Shown: piece after piece, positions 26,042 through 35,719 of the stretch
Numbering within the stretch: the first letter of the stretch is position 1
How the letters are laid out: the number at the start of each line of letters is the position of its first letter
Source of the DNA: Micromonospora sp. R77
GTDB lineage: Bacteria; Actinomycetota; Actinomycetes; Mycobacteriales; Micromonosporaceae
Reading direction: 5' to 3'
Length of the DNA stretch: 64,000 nucleotides
NCBI RefSeq assembly: GCF_022747945.1
Contig: NZ_JALDST010000001.1
Span: 2,418,001-2,482,000 of the forward strand
The notes under the pieces: generated by a model
Databases searched by the model: none
What the model was told of the DNA's origin: nothing
The model's input: the letters and a program-made list of their open reading frames with translations, nothing else
Made by a program: the position numbers and the translations under genes

Positions 26042-27001
26042 ATGCTCAGGTCCGTGGCCGTCGTCGCGCTCGATCAGGTCGCCGCGTTCGAGTTGGGTGT
26101 CCTGGCGGAGGTGTTCGGCACCGACCGGACCGCCGACGGCTTCCCCGGCTACCGCTTCGACGTCTGCACGGTCGACGGGGCCCCCGTACGCAGCCGCTCG
26201 GGCTTCCTGCTCACCCCGCACGCCGACCTGACGCCGGTCGAGGACGCGGACCTGGTGGCGGTGCCGGCCCATGGCGACGGGGCGGCCGTGCCCGAGCCGG
26301 TGCTCGACGCGCTGCGCCGGGCCGCCGACCGGGGCGCCTGGCTGCTCAGCGTCTGCTCCGGCGCGTTCGTGCTCGGCGAGGCGGGGCTGCTCGACGGCCG
26401 CGACTGCACCACGCACTGGCGCCACGTCGACGAGCTGCAGCAGCGCAACCCGAAGGCCCGGGTCCGGTGCAACTCCCTCTACGTCCAGGACGGCCGGCTG
26501 CTCACCAGCGCGGGCACCGCCGCCGGCATCGACGCCTGCCTGCACCTGGTCCGTCAGGAGCACGGCTCGGCCACGGCCACCCGGCTGGCCCGCCGGATGG
26601 TCGTACCGCCGCACCGGGACGGCGGCCAGGCCCAGTACGTCGAGGCGCCCATCGCCCGCGCCCCCGAGGCGCCCACCCTCGAACCGGTGCTGGAGTGGCT
26701 GATGGGCCACCTCACCCGGCCGGTGACCGTGGACGAGCTGGCCACCCGGGCGGGCATGGCCCCCCGGACCTTCGCCCGCCGGTTCCGGGCCGAGACCGGC
26801 ACCACCCCGCACGACTGGCTCACCAACCAGCGGGTGCTGCTCGCCCGCCGGCTGCTGGAGGAGACCCAGCTGAGCGTGGAGACGGTCGCCGACCGGACCG
26901 GCTTCGGCGACGCGGCGGCGCTGCGGCACCACTTCACCCGCCGGGTCGGCACCACCCCGCAGGCCTACCGGACGACCTTCCGGGAACGGGTCGAGGCCTG
27001 A
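26042..27001 (+). CDS. GlxA-type AraC-family transcriptional regulator
   Basis: This 319-residue protein has an N-terminal DJ-1/PfpI-like domain (VAVVALDQVAAFELGVLAEVFG; LLSVCSGAFVLGEAGLLDG with the conserved Cys in the nucleophile elbow, about residue 106; TSAGTAAGIDACLHLV). Two AraC helix-turn-helix motifs follow at the C-terminus (VDELATRAGMAPRTFARRFRAE and SVETVADRTGFGDAAALRHHF). Members control catabolic or stress genes, and the effector is not predictable. It converges with the neighbouring gamma-glutamyltransferase gene with abutting stop codons. Confidence 0.92.
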   Translation: MLRSVAVVALDQVAAFELGVLAEVFGTDRTADGFPGYRFDVCTVDGAPVRSRSGFLLTPHADLTPVEDADLVAVPAHGDGAAVPEPVLDALRRAADRGAWLLSVCSGAFVLGEAGLLDGRDCTTHWRHVDELQQRNPKARVRCNSLYVQDGRLLTSAGTAAGIDACLHLVRQEHGSATATRLARRMVVPPHRDGGQAQYVEAPIARAPEAPTLEPVLEWLMGHLTRPVTVDELATRAGMAPRTFARRFRAETGTTPHDWLTNQRVLLARRLLEETQLSVETVADRTGFGDAAALRHHFTRRVGTTPQAYRTTFRERVEA

Positions 27002-28632
27002 TCACCAGCCCAGCATCGCCCCGTCGACCCGAGACTCCGAGCCGGCCACGTACCCGCCCGACGGGTGGCGCCAGATCGCCTGGCCGTACCCGAAGACCGA
27101 CGGCTCGCCGACGACGGTGACCTGGTGGCCGCGGACCCGCAGGTCGGCGACCACCTCGGGGTCGAGCGTGGGCTCGACCAGCACCGTGCGGCCGGCGTGC
27201 CAGTACCAGCGCGGGCTGTCCAGCGCCGCCTGCGGGTCGAGGCCGGCGTCGACGGTCGCGGCGACCAGCTGCACGTGCCCCTGCGGCTGCATGTGCCCGC
27301 CCATCACCCCGAACGGGCCGACCGGCGCGCCGTCCCGGGTGAGGAAGCCCGGGATGATGGTGTGGAACGGGCGCTTGGCCGGCGCCACCACGTTCGGGTG
27401 CGCCGGGTCCAGCCGGAAGCCGGTGCCCCGGTTCTGCAGGGCGAACCCGCGGCCGGGGAGCACCACGTGCGAGCCGAAGGCCAGGTAGGTGGACTGGATC
27501 AGGCTGACCATCATGCCGCCGGAGTCGGCCGTGCAGAGATAGACGGTGCCGCCCCGCTCCGGATCGCCGGCCGTCGGGTCGCCGGCCCGGTCGGTCACCA
27601 GGGCCCGGCGGGCGGCGAGGTAGCCCGGGTCGAGCAGCGCCGCCGTGGCCGGCACCGGCGCCCGCTCGGGGTCGGCGACGTGGGCGTGCGCGTCGGCGAA
27701 GCCGAGCTTCACCGCCTCGAGCTGCCAGTGCAGCCGTTCCTCCGGCGGCAGGGCGGCCAGGTCCACCCCGTCCAACACGCCCAGCGCCTGCAACGCGGCC
27801 ACCCCCTGGCCGTTCGGCGGCAGCTCCCACACCTCGTGTCCCCGGTAGCGGACGCTGACCGGGTCGACCCAGGTGGAGGTGTGCCGGGCCAGGTCGTCGC
27901 CGGTGATCAGCCCGCCGGTCCGGGCCGCGTGCGCGTCCAGCGCCGCCGCGATCCGGCCGTGGTAGAAGTCCGCCGCCCCGGTCGCCGCGATGCGGCGCAG
28001 GGTCTCCGCCGCGTCCGGGTTGCGCCACCACTGACCGGGCCGGGGTGCCCGGCCGGCCACGGTGAACACCCGCTCGAACTCGGCGTACTCCTCGGCGACC
28101 GGGCCGGCGTGGGCGGCGACGCCCCGGGCCCAGGTCGCGGCGGTTCCGGCGGCCACCGGGTAGCCGCGCTCGGCGTAGCCGATCGCGTCCGCGAAGAGCT
28201 CGGCGAAGGGCAGCGAGCCGAACCGGTCGTGCAGGTCCCGCCAGCCGGCCGGGGCGCCCGGCACGGTCACCGGCAGCCAGCCCCGGGCCGGCATCGCCGG
28301 CCCGGTCGCCTGCGCGCCGCCCAGCGCGTCGACCGGCTCCGCACCCCGCCGGTCCGTCGCGGCGAGCACGATCTCCTGGTCAGCCCGGCCGGGGACCGCC
28401 CCGAGGCGTTCAGCCCGTGCAGCCGCTCGCCGTCCCAGACGATCGCGAACAGGTCGCCACCGATGTCGTTCGAGGGCGGCTGCACGACGGTCAGGGTGAT
28501 CGCGGTGGCCAGCGCGGCGTCGACGGCGTTGCCGCCGCGCCGCAGCACGGCCAGGCCCGCGGCCGCCGCGAGCGGCTGGCTGGTCGCGACGGCACCGTTG
28601 GGGGCGAGGAGCGGCTGCCGGGGGTACGCCAT
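27002..28632 (-). pseudogene. Gamma-glutamyltransferase family protein, frameshifted in this sequence
   Basis: The ATG at 28632 opens MAYPRQPLLAPNGAVATSQ with typical GGT N-terminal motifs (GGNAVDAALATAITLTVVQP, NDIGGDLFAIVWDG, LHGLNASGR). The frame then turns unnatural, and the family sequence resumes one frame over as DQEIVLAATDR and RGWLPVTVPGAPAGW, running to the stop at 27002. A single lost base near 28381-28386 (GGG on the coding strand) explains it. The joined length is about 543 residues. The autoprocessing Thr of the small subunit is in ERGGTVYLCTAD, followed by MMVSLIQSTY and LPGRGFALQNRG. GGTs hydrolyse or transfer gamma-glutamyl groups from glutathione-like substrates; actinobacterial members may have other amide substrates. 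No signal peptide is evident. Confidence 0.82.
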
Positions 28633-28751
28633 GCGCCATGTCTACCGCGTTCCGCGGCTCCCGGGCTCACCGACGGACCGGGGCGAACGCCGGCGGTGAC
28701 CGGTCTACCGTCCCGGCCGACGGTGCCCCGCGCTCGGGTGGGCCGTGAGGC

Positions 28752-29504
28752 TCAGCCCAGCGCCGTCAGCCGAGCGAGCAGCTCGGCCCGTGGCCCGGTG
28801 ACCCGCTCGTCCGCGACGGACGTCCACGGACACGCGATGTCCACGGCGACCACGCGGCCGGTCGCCACCACCCGGCGACACGCCGCCACCACGTCGTCGG
28901 CCGACGGGCCATCCGGGGCAGGGAACAGCAGTCCGGGCAGGACGGCCGCGTCGACGACGTCCACGTCGACGTGCAGCACGATCGGGCCGTCCGGCAGCGA
29001 CCCGGCAGCCAGCTCGGCGACCGGCACCCGCCGGACCGCGCCGCCGGCCAGGAAGTCGGCCTCCGCCGGGTCGAGGTCACGCGCGTCGACCAGCACCGCC
29101 CGCTCCTCCGCGACCGGCCGCAGGCCGAGCGGCTGCGCCACCAGCTCCGGGTGCGCACCGAGGACCAGCCGCAGGGACAGCCCGCCCAGGTATCCGGACG
29201 TGGTGGTCTCCAGCGTGTGGACGTCGCCGTGCGCGTCGAACCAGACGATCGCCGGGTCCAGCCCGGCACGCTGCACACCGGCCACGGTGCCCAGTGCCAC
29301 GAGGCAGTCCCCGGACACCACCGTGGGAACGGCGTCCGACGCGGCGACCGCATCGGCGACCGCCGAGTAGAGGCTCACCAGCCGCGACCAGATCTCGCCC
29401 GCCGGGAGGTCGGCGACGACCGTCGCGCTCTGCCCGTCGGGAAGCGGGAAGTGCGCGGGCGGCAACTGCTCGTCCTGGTGGTACGGCACGAGGATGGTGG
29501 TCAT
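28752..29504 (-). CDS. Arginase/agmatinase (ureohydrolase) family protein
   Basis: This 250-residue protein keeps the binuclear manganese motifs of ureohydrolases: GDC (about residue 65), WFDAHGDVHT (about 87-96) and LHVDVDVVD (about 174-182). It is shorter and more divergent than bona fide arginases (about 300), and the first His ligand of the usual GGDH motif is replaced by Cys in SGDCLVAL. The activity could therefore differ (formiminoglutamase-like or another amidine or amide hydrolase). It lies upstream of the gamma-glutamyltransferase gene in the same direction, which hints at nitrogen-compound catabolism. Confidence 0.85.
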   Translation of the reverse strand: MTTILVPYHQDEQLPPAHFPLPDGQSATVVADLPAGEIWSRLVSLYSAVADAVAASDAVPTVVSGDCLVALGTVAGVQRAGLDPAIVWFDAHGDVHTLETTTSGYLGGLSLRLVLGAHPELVAQPLGLRPVAEERAVLVDARDLDPAEADFLAGGAVRRVPVAELAAGSLPDGPIVLHVDVDVVDAAVLPGLLFPAPDGPSADDVVAACRRVVATGRVVAVDIACPWTSVADERVTGPRAELLARLTALG

Positions 29505-29557
29505 TCCACGAGGCTAATCGGCCCCACCCACATGGTGGAGATCACGACGGTCCGGCG

Positions 29558-30580
29558 CTACCCCGAACCGGCGTCATCCGAGTCCTCCCGGCGGGCGTCG
29601 ACCAGGGCGAGCCGGCCCGCGCGGCGGACCACGCGCAGGCCGCCGGGCAGGTGGACGGAGCCCTGTCCGCGCCATCGCGTCACCAGTGCGTCGAGCGCGG
29701 TGACGTGCCGGTGCGACAGCGCTGCCGGTGCGGTGCCCAACTCCCGGGCCCAGACGTGCAGCACCCGGGTCCGCAGCGCCGCCGGGAGCGGGTCCAGTGC
29801 GTCGACGGCGAGTCCGCCCTCGGGTGAGCGGGCGCGGGCCAGGGCGGTGGCGGCGAGGTCGTCCAGCGCGGCGGTGTCCGCGGCCAGCAGCCGGGCGGTC
29901 CGGGCCAGGTTGTCCAGCACCCCCGGGCCGAGCGCCTCGACCAGCACCGGCAGCACGTCGGCCCGGACCCGCGCCCGGGCGTACGCCGGGTCGGCGTTGT
30001 GCGGGTCCTGCCACGGGGTCAGCCCCAGCGCGGCGCAGGCCTTGCGGGTGTCCTCCCGGCTCACGTCGAGCAGCGGTCGCAGCAGCGGCACCCCGTCGAG
30101 GTCGCGGCGCTCCGGCATGCCGGCCAGCCCGCGCGGGCCGGCGCCCCGGGCCAGCGCGAGCAGCACCGTCTCGGCCTGGTCGTCGCGGGTGTGGCCGAGC
30201 AGCACCGCCGCCGCACCGTGCCGCCGGGCGGTGGCGACGAGCGCCTGGTAGCGCGCCTCGCGGGCCGCTGCCTCGGGACCACCGGGGCGACCGTCGACGG
30301 TCACCGCGACGGAGTCGACCGGATCGAGGCCCAGCTCGCGGGCCCAGCCGGCCACCGCGCCGGCCCGCTCGGCCGACCCGGGTTGCAGCCCGTGGTCCAC
30401 CGTCACCAGGCCGGCCGGTCGACCGGACCGGGGCGCGACGAAGGCGGTTGCGGCGGCGAGGGCGAGCGAGTCGGCGCCGCCCGAGCAGGCCACCAGCACC
30501 GGCCCGTCGCCGGTCAGCCCGGTCAGCGCCCGGCGGACCGCGGCCCGGACCGCGGCGACCGGTGGTGCGAGCGCGGCCAC
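29558..30580 (-). CDS. tilS: tRNA(Ile)-lysidine synthase
   Basis: TilS (340 residues) modifies C34 of tRNA-Ile(CAU) to lysidine so that it reads AUA. The PP-loop motif is ACSGGADSLAL (about residues 31-41). The conserved VDHGLQPGS, ARYQAL, LLGHTRDDQAETVLL and TPWQDPHNADPAYARARVR segments follow. A helical C-terminal domain recognises tRNA. The start is a GTG at 30580. It lies next to the zinc metalloprotease gene and upstream of hpt, the common actinobacterial arrangement apart from the inserted genes. Confidence 0.94.
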   Translation of the reverse strand: MAALAPPVAAVRAAVRRALTGLTGDGPVLVACSGGADSLALAAATAFVAPRSGRPAGLVTVDHGLQPGSAERAGAVAGWARELGLDPVDSVAVTVDGRPGGPEAAAREARYQALVATARRHGAAAVLLGHTRDDQAETVLLALARGAGPRGLAGMPERRDLDGVPLLRPLLDVSREDTRKACAALGLTPWQDPHNADPAYARARVRADVLPVLVEALGPGVLDNLARTARLLAADTAALDDLAATALARARSPEGGLAVDALDPLPAALRTRVLHVWARELGTAPAALSHRHVTALDALVTRWRGQGSVHLPGGLRVVRRAGRLALVDARREDSDDAGSG

Positions 30581-30652
30581 CCGGTCAGTCCGTCGCTCGC
30601 ACCGGCCGGGTTCGCCGGACCGACCCGATTCGTGCGCGCACGGCCGGCCCGG

Positions 30653-31720
30653 TCAGCCGGCGGCCGGCGTGGCACCGGCCGGCCCGTGCACCCGGGCCAC
30701 CCAGGCATCCGGGTCGCCCAGCTCCTCCAGCCGGGGCAGGGTCAGCGGCGAACCGAAGATGCGGTTGAAGCCCGCCATGCCGACCCGGTCGACCACCCCG
30801 TGCACGAACTTGCGGCCCTCGGCGTACTGGCGCATCTTGACCTCGACGCCGAGCAGTCGGCGGATCGCCTTCTCCAGCGGGTTGCCGGACTCCCGACGCC
30901 GGTTGAACGAGGCCCGGATCGACTCCACGCTCGGGATCACCTGCGGGCCGACGCCGTCCATCACGAACTCGGCGTGCCCCTCCAGCAGCGTCATCAGGGC
31001 GGTGAGCCGGTCCAGGACGGCCCGCTGCGCGGGGGTCTGCACGATGTCCAGCACGCTGGCCCGGCTCTCCGGGTCCTTGACCGCGTCGGAGAGCGTCGCC
31101 ACGCCGCGCCGCAGCCGCTCCAGCAGGTGCTCGCCGCCCTGCGAGGCGTCCACGAACGCCTGCACCTCGCTGAGGAAGTACGCCCGCATCCACGGCACCG
31201 CGGTGAACTGGGTCCGGTGGGTCACCTCGTGCAGGCACACCCAGAGCCGGAAGTCGCGTGGGTCGGCCCCCAGCTTCCGTTCCACCTCGACGATGTTCGG
31301 CGCGACCAGCAGCAGCTGGCCCGGGTCACCGGCGAAGACCTCGTACTGGCCGAGGACCCGGCCGGAGAGGTAGGCCAGCACGGTGCCGGCCTGCACGCCG
31401 GTGAGCCGGGAGCCGATCGCCTCGGTCAGCGGCCCCGGCTTCTTGTCGCCGGAGAGCCGGTCCACCAGGGGAGTGATCACCTCACGCAGCCCGGCGATGT
31501 TGGCGGCCGCCCAGTCGCGGCGGTCCACCACCCGCACCGGCGGGTGGGCCACCTGCGACCGCAGGCCGGTGTAGTCGGCCACGTGCCCGGCCGCCTCCTC
31601 GGTCAGCCGTCGCAGGTCGCCGACCACGTCGGTGGCTTCCGCGTACGACACCCGGGGGCCCGACTTGCTCAGCGCCCCCGCGGTCGCGGCGGCCAGATCC
31701 CAGTCCACGAACTGCGCCAT
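30653..31720 (-). CDS. Zinc-dependent metalloprotease of the F420-associated (DUF2342) family
   Basis: This 355-residue protein starts MAQFVDWDLAAATAGALSK. The zinc-binding HExxH occurs in VCLHEVTHRTQF (about residue 190), with downstream acidic residues in LLEGHAEFVMDG. The family is widespread in actinobacteria and was linked to coenzyme F420 biosynthesis by co-occurrence; the substrate is unknown. There is no signal peptide. The gene is usually found between dacB and tilS, exactly as here. The ATG at 31720 is the family start. Confidence 0.9.
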   Translation of the reverse strand: MAQFVDWDLAAATAGALSKSGPRVSYAEATDVVGDLRRLTEEAAGHVADYTGLRSQVAHPPVRVVDRRDWAAANIAGLREVITPLVDRLSGDKKPGPLTEAIGSRLTGVQAGTVLAYLSGRVLGQYEVFAGDPGQLLLVAPNIVEVERKLGADPRDFRLWVCLHEVTHRTQFTAVPWMRAYFLSEVQAFVDASQGGEHLLERLRRGVATLSDAVKDPESRASVLDIVQTPAQRAVLDRLTALMTLLEGHAEFVMDGVGPQVIPSVESIRASFNRRRESGNPLEKAIRRLLGVEVKMRQYAEGRKFVHGVVDRVGMAGFNRIFGSPLTLPRLEELGDPDAWVARVHGPAGATPAAG

Positions 31721-31776
31721 GCACCCACCGTACCCGCGCCGGAACACCCCAACCGGGGCCCGCGTCGCGGCCCGGG

Positions 31777-33460
31777 TCAGCGGCAGCCGCAGCCGGCCAG
31801 CGCGGAGCTGATCCGGTCGAGCGCCTGCCGGGTCGCGTCCAGGGTGTCCGGCGGGGTCCGGTCGGTGAGCACGGCGAAGGTGAGCAGCCGGCCGTCGGCG
31901 GTGGTGACCAGCCCGGCGATCGCGTTGACCCCGGTCAGCGTGCCGGTCTTGGCCCGGACCACACCGGCACCCGCCTTCGTGCCGGCAGCCTGGTAGCGCT
32001 CGTCCAGGGTGCCGGACCAGCCGCCGACCGGCAGGCCGCCGAAGATCGCCGCCAGCTCGGGGTGGCTGCCGTTGCCGGCGAGGGTGAGCAGGTCGGTCAG
32101 GAGCGACGGGCTGATCCGGTTGGTCCGGGACAGGCCGCTGCCGTCGGCCAGGCTGATCTCGTCGGCCGGCAGCCCCAGCTCGGCGATCACCTCGTCGGTC
32201 GCGGCGGCGCCGCCCGCGAAGGAGGCGGGCTTGTTCCGGGCCAGCGCCACCTGCCGGGCCATGAACTCGGCGATCACGTTGTCGCTGTCGCTGATCATGA
32301 TGTCGACCAGCCGGATCAGCGGCAGCGACTCGACCTTGCCCAGCTCGGTCCCGGGCGTCGGCGCGCCGGCCGTCGGGCTCGCCCCGGTGGCGGCGGGCGC
32401 CTTGCCGCGCCCCACCGCGGCGGCGTCGCCGGTCAGCCCGAGCAGCCGGGCGAACTGCCGACCGGCGGCCAGGTCGGGCTGCGGGACCCGCTCGGCGGCG
32501 TGGTTGGTCTGGTCCTGGGTCTTCCGGGCCGTTTCCGGGTCCCGCCGGGCGCCGTCGGTCATCAGCGCGGTGATGGGTGCGCCGAAGCCACCGGTCGGGA
32601 TGTCGGCGTCCCAGCCGGGCTCGTAGACCGGGCCGGTGAACAGGGACGAGTCGACGGTCACCCGGGCCGGCGCGGTGCCGCCGAGTGCGGTGCGTACCTG
32701 GGCGGCCAGGTCGTCGAGGCGGGCCGCGCCCGGATAGAAGCCGTGGCCGTCGACGGCCAGGGTCGGGTCGCCACCGCCGACGAGGACCACCTCGCCGGGG
32801 TTCGCGCCGGCCACCGCGCGGGTGGGGATCCGGTACGCCGGGCCCCGGGCGGCCAGCACCGTCACCGCGGTCGCCAGCTTCGTCACCGACGCGGGCACCG
32901 TCGGGGTGTCCTGCCCGCTGCCGTAGAGCGCGGTGCCGGTGGTCACGTCGGCCACCGAGATGTTCACCCGGTCGCCGAGGGCGGCGGCGCGGGCCAGCGG
33001 TTCGAGGGCGGCGCGGACCCCTCGGGGGTGGGCAGCGGCGCGTTGGGGTCCGGCCGGCGAGGACGGCCGACGGGTCGGGTTCGGGGGTCCGGCGCCGGCC
33101 TGCGGCGTGGTCGCCCCGCCGTCGAGCCAGCCGGCCACCGGGCCGGGACGCACCACCGCGACGCCGACGCCGGCCAGCACCACGAGCAGCACCACGACCA
33201 GGACGAGCGGCCAGCGGCGCCGCGACGGTGCCGGGCCGGGAGCCGCCGGGACGCCGCCGTCGACCGGGCCGGCGTCGTGCTGCGGTGCGCCGAGGTCCGG
33301 GGCCGGGTCGTGCGGCCGGGGGCCGGCGGGCGGCTCCGGGCGTACCCTGGACGGGGCCGACCGGCGCGGAGCCGGCGGCGGCGCCGGAGCTGCCGGGGAG
33401 GTACGCGTCGGGCACCGGGACCCGGCCGCTGGCGCTACCGGAACCCGGACTTTTCGACAT
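31777..33460 (-). CDS. dacB: D-alanyl-D-alanine carboxypeptidase/endopeptidase (PBP4, S13 family)
   Basis: This class C penicillin-binding protein trims or cleaves peptidoglycan cross-links outside the membrane. SxxK is SVTKLATAV, SxN is SDSDNVIAEF and KTG is AKTGTLTGVNAIAG, near the C-terminus. A single transmembrane anchor (WPLVLVVVLLVVLAGVGVAVV) follows a Pro-rich cytoplasmic leader. The natural start is the ATG at 33460 (MSKSPGSGSASGRVPVPDAY). Its frame joins the main frame only if one base is removed from the GGGG run at 33353-33356, so the leader is frameshifted here; the catalytic domain is unaffected. Family size fits (about 550). Confidence 0.88.
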
Positions 33461-33661
33461 CCGCCCGTCAACCCCTTCCGGGCGGTAGTGTGAATCTTCC
33501 CTCCCCACGACCCCCTCCTCCCCCGCCGAAAAACACCTTGGGTGACACTACTTCGGTCCGAACACTATGCGGCGGCCGGAGCCGACGGGTGGCATTCACC
33601 TGTCCGGGAGCGGCGCCACTGGTTCCGTTAGCCAGCGTGGGCAAACGAGGGAGCGTGGGAA
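33461..33661. promoter_or_regulatory. Divergent promoter region of dacB and ppa
   Basis: This 201-base gap between divergent genes has no plausible ORF. It contains an A+T-richer stretch around 33525-33570 (AAAAACACC, TTGGGTGACACTAC, GAACACTATG), which is the best place for promoters. No clear -35/-10 pair or known operator could be assigned. Confidence 0.4.
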
Positions 33662-34165
33662 ATGGATTTCGACGTCACGGTTGAGATCCCGAAGGGTCAC
33701 CGAAACAAGTACGAGGTGGACCACGCGACCGGCCGCATCCGGCTGGACCGCACCCTCTTCACGTCCACGCAGTACCCGGCGGACTACGGCTTCATCGAGG
33801 GCACCCTGGGCGAGGACGGCGATCCGCTGGACGCCCTCGTGCTCGTCCCCGAGCCGACCTTCCCCGGCTGCCTGATCCGCTGCCGCACCATCGGCATGTT
33901 CCGGATGACGGACGAGAAGGGCGGCGACGACAAGGTCCTCTGCGTGCCCTACGAGGACCCGCGCCAGGAGCACCTGCGGGACATCCACCACCTGGGTGAG
34001 TTCGACCGCCTGGAGATCCAGCACTTCTTCGAGGTGTACAAGGACCTGGAGCCCGGCAAGTCGGTCGAGGGCGCGACCTGGGTGGGCCGGGTCGAGGCCG
34101 AGGCCGAGATCCGGGCCTCGTACCAGCGGGCCAAGGACGCCGAGGCGCACGGCGACGCGCACTGA
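33662..34165 (+). CDS. ppa: Inorganic pyrophosphatase (family I)
   Basis: This 167-residue soluble enzyme hydrolyses pyrophosphate, pulling biosynthetic reactions forward. The family I landmarks are visible: [24 protein letters not shown] with substrate-binding Lys/Arg, [26 protein letters not shown] containing the DGDPLDALV signature (about residues 56-65) and the downstream Asp ligands, then [23 protein letters not shown]. The length is typical of bacterial hexameric enzymes. The ATG at 33662 follows GTGGGAA. Confidence 0.96.
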   Translation: MDFDVTVEIPKGHRNKYEVDHATGRIRLDRTLFTSTQYPADYGFIEGTLGEDGDPLDALVLVPEPTFPGCLIRCRTIGMFRMTDEKGGDDKVLCVPYEDPRQEHLRDIHHLGEFDRLEIQHFFEVYKDLEPGKSVEGATWVGRVEAEAEIRASYQRAKDAEAHGDAH

Positions 34166-34181
34166 TCACTGCACGCTGACG

Positions 34182-34208
34182 GGCCCGGGTCGCCACGCGA
34201 CCCGGGCC
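34182..34208. terminator. Strong hairpin terminator between ppa and the type VII gene
   Basis: GGCCCGGGTCGC (34182-34193) pairs perfectly with GCGACCCGGGCC (34197-34208) around a CAC loop and is followed by TTTCC. It separates the convergent ppa and EccD genes. Confidence 0.85.
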
Positions 34209-34219
34209 TTTCCGTCGGT

Positions 34220-35619
34220 TCAGCCCAGCAGGCCGCGGGCCCGGTCGTAGAGGTCCAGCACCGCACAGGCCACCGGGACCACGGAGACCACCAGCGCGGT
34301 GTCGGTCAGGTCGGCCAGCCGACCGAGGTACGGGGAGACGGGCCGGCGGGCGTACGTGGTGCCCGCGGCGACCGACACCAGGGCCAGGAGCAGCCCGCCG
34401 ACGGCGAGTGCCAGCAGCGCGTCCGGACCGGCCCGGCCGGCGAGCACCCCGCCGAGGACGGCCGACCCGGTCAGCCCGGCGGCGACCGTGGGCACCCGGT
34501 GGCGTACCGCGACGAAGAGCCGGGACCGCAGCAGCAGCACCGCCGACCCGACCGCCACCAGCAGCCGCCCGGCCACCCCGCCGGCCGTGGCGAGCACCGT
34601 CGCGGCGGCCACCGCGAGGACGGCGTGCCCGAGCAGCATCCCGGTCAGCATCTCCTCGGTCCGGCCACCGCCGCGTGCACCCGCCCGCGGTCGGGCAGGT
34701 CACGAACACCGTCCGGCCCGCCGGAGGGGCGGTCGACGGGAGGGTGATCGGCGGCAGCGGCAACTTGCCGAGCCGGATCGCCAGCAGCGGCAGCGCGCCG
34801 AGGGCGAAGACCAGTACGCAGAGCAGCACCGCCGCGGTGCCCTCCGGGCTGAGCACGAGCCCGCCCAGCCCGGCCGCCGCGCCGACCAGGCCGACCGTCG
34901 TGCCGGCCACGAAGACCCGGGACCGGCTGGCCACCCCGACCAGGCCGAGCACCGCCACCAGCAGCAGCGCCACCGAGCCGGCCAGCAGCTCCGGTGCGCC
35001 GAGCCAGCGCAGCGGCGCGAACGGGCCGACCGGGTCGCCGGAGCCGACCGCCAGCGCGCCGGCCGCCGCCGCGTACGGCAGGGCGTACCCGCCGAGGGTG
35101 GCGCCGGTCGGGCCGTCCCCGTACGCCCGGGAGGCGGCGGTGCCGGCGAGGGTGAGCAGCAACGCCACCCCGAGCGCGACGGGCCAGCCGGTGGGTCGAC
35201 CCGGCCCGGCGACCAGCACGGCGACCAGCCCGACGGCGAGCGGCACGCCGGCACCGGCCAGCACGGCGGTCCGGGTGGCGGCCGGCGACCAGGCGCTGCC
35301 CCGGCGGCGGGCCGTCGGCGATCGCCTCGACCACGTCGTCGTACTCCAGTTCCGGCCACTCGGCGTGGGCCGGTACCAGGTGCAGCACCTCCCCGTCGCG
35401 GACGCCCTGCGGCAGCAGCGCCTGAGCGGTGGTCAGGACCACCCCGTCGGTGCGGCGCAGCACCCAGCCACCGTGCCGTTCGCCGTCGTCGGCCAGCCCC
35501 TCACCGGCGTGCCGGAGCACCTCGGGGAGCAGCTCGGCCAGGGGAACCTGCTCCGGCAGGGCCACGTCGAGGCGCCGCTGCGGGGCGCTGATCGTGACCC
35601 GGGCCAGCCCGGATTGCAT
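34220..35619 (-). pseudogene. eccD: EccD-like type VII secretion membrane protein with several frameshifts
   Basis: Three frames together encode an EccD homologue. The N-terminal ubiquitin-like domain (from the ATG at 35619: MQSGLARVTISAPQRRLDVALPE) ends at VVEAIADG. A multi-helix core (LAGAGVPLAVGLVAVLVAG onward) ends at GRTVFVTCPTAG. The last helices run from EEMLTGMLLGHAVL to the stop at 34220 (PYLGRLADLTDTALVV). One-base changes near 35309-35311, 34683 and 34663-34664 would reconnect them (about 466 residues). EccD forms the type VII secretion channel together with EccC. It is divergent from the EccC gene. Three breaks may reflect real decay, but similar indels elsewhere argue for sequence error. 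Confidence 0.78.
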
Positions 35620-35719
35620 CGACGTGACTCCATATCGAGCGGGAACGGTGGCTGACGGACGACCGCACTTTACCTACCATGAGCCAGGCTCGGGTTACCG
35701 AGCGCTGTCAGGAGGTGCC

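Noticed and set aside
26990..27010. TGATCA at the junction of two converging stop codons as an operator
   Set aside because: The six-base palindrome is simply the two abutting TGA stops of the regulator and gamma-glutamyltransferase genes.
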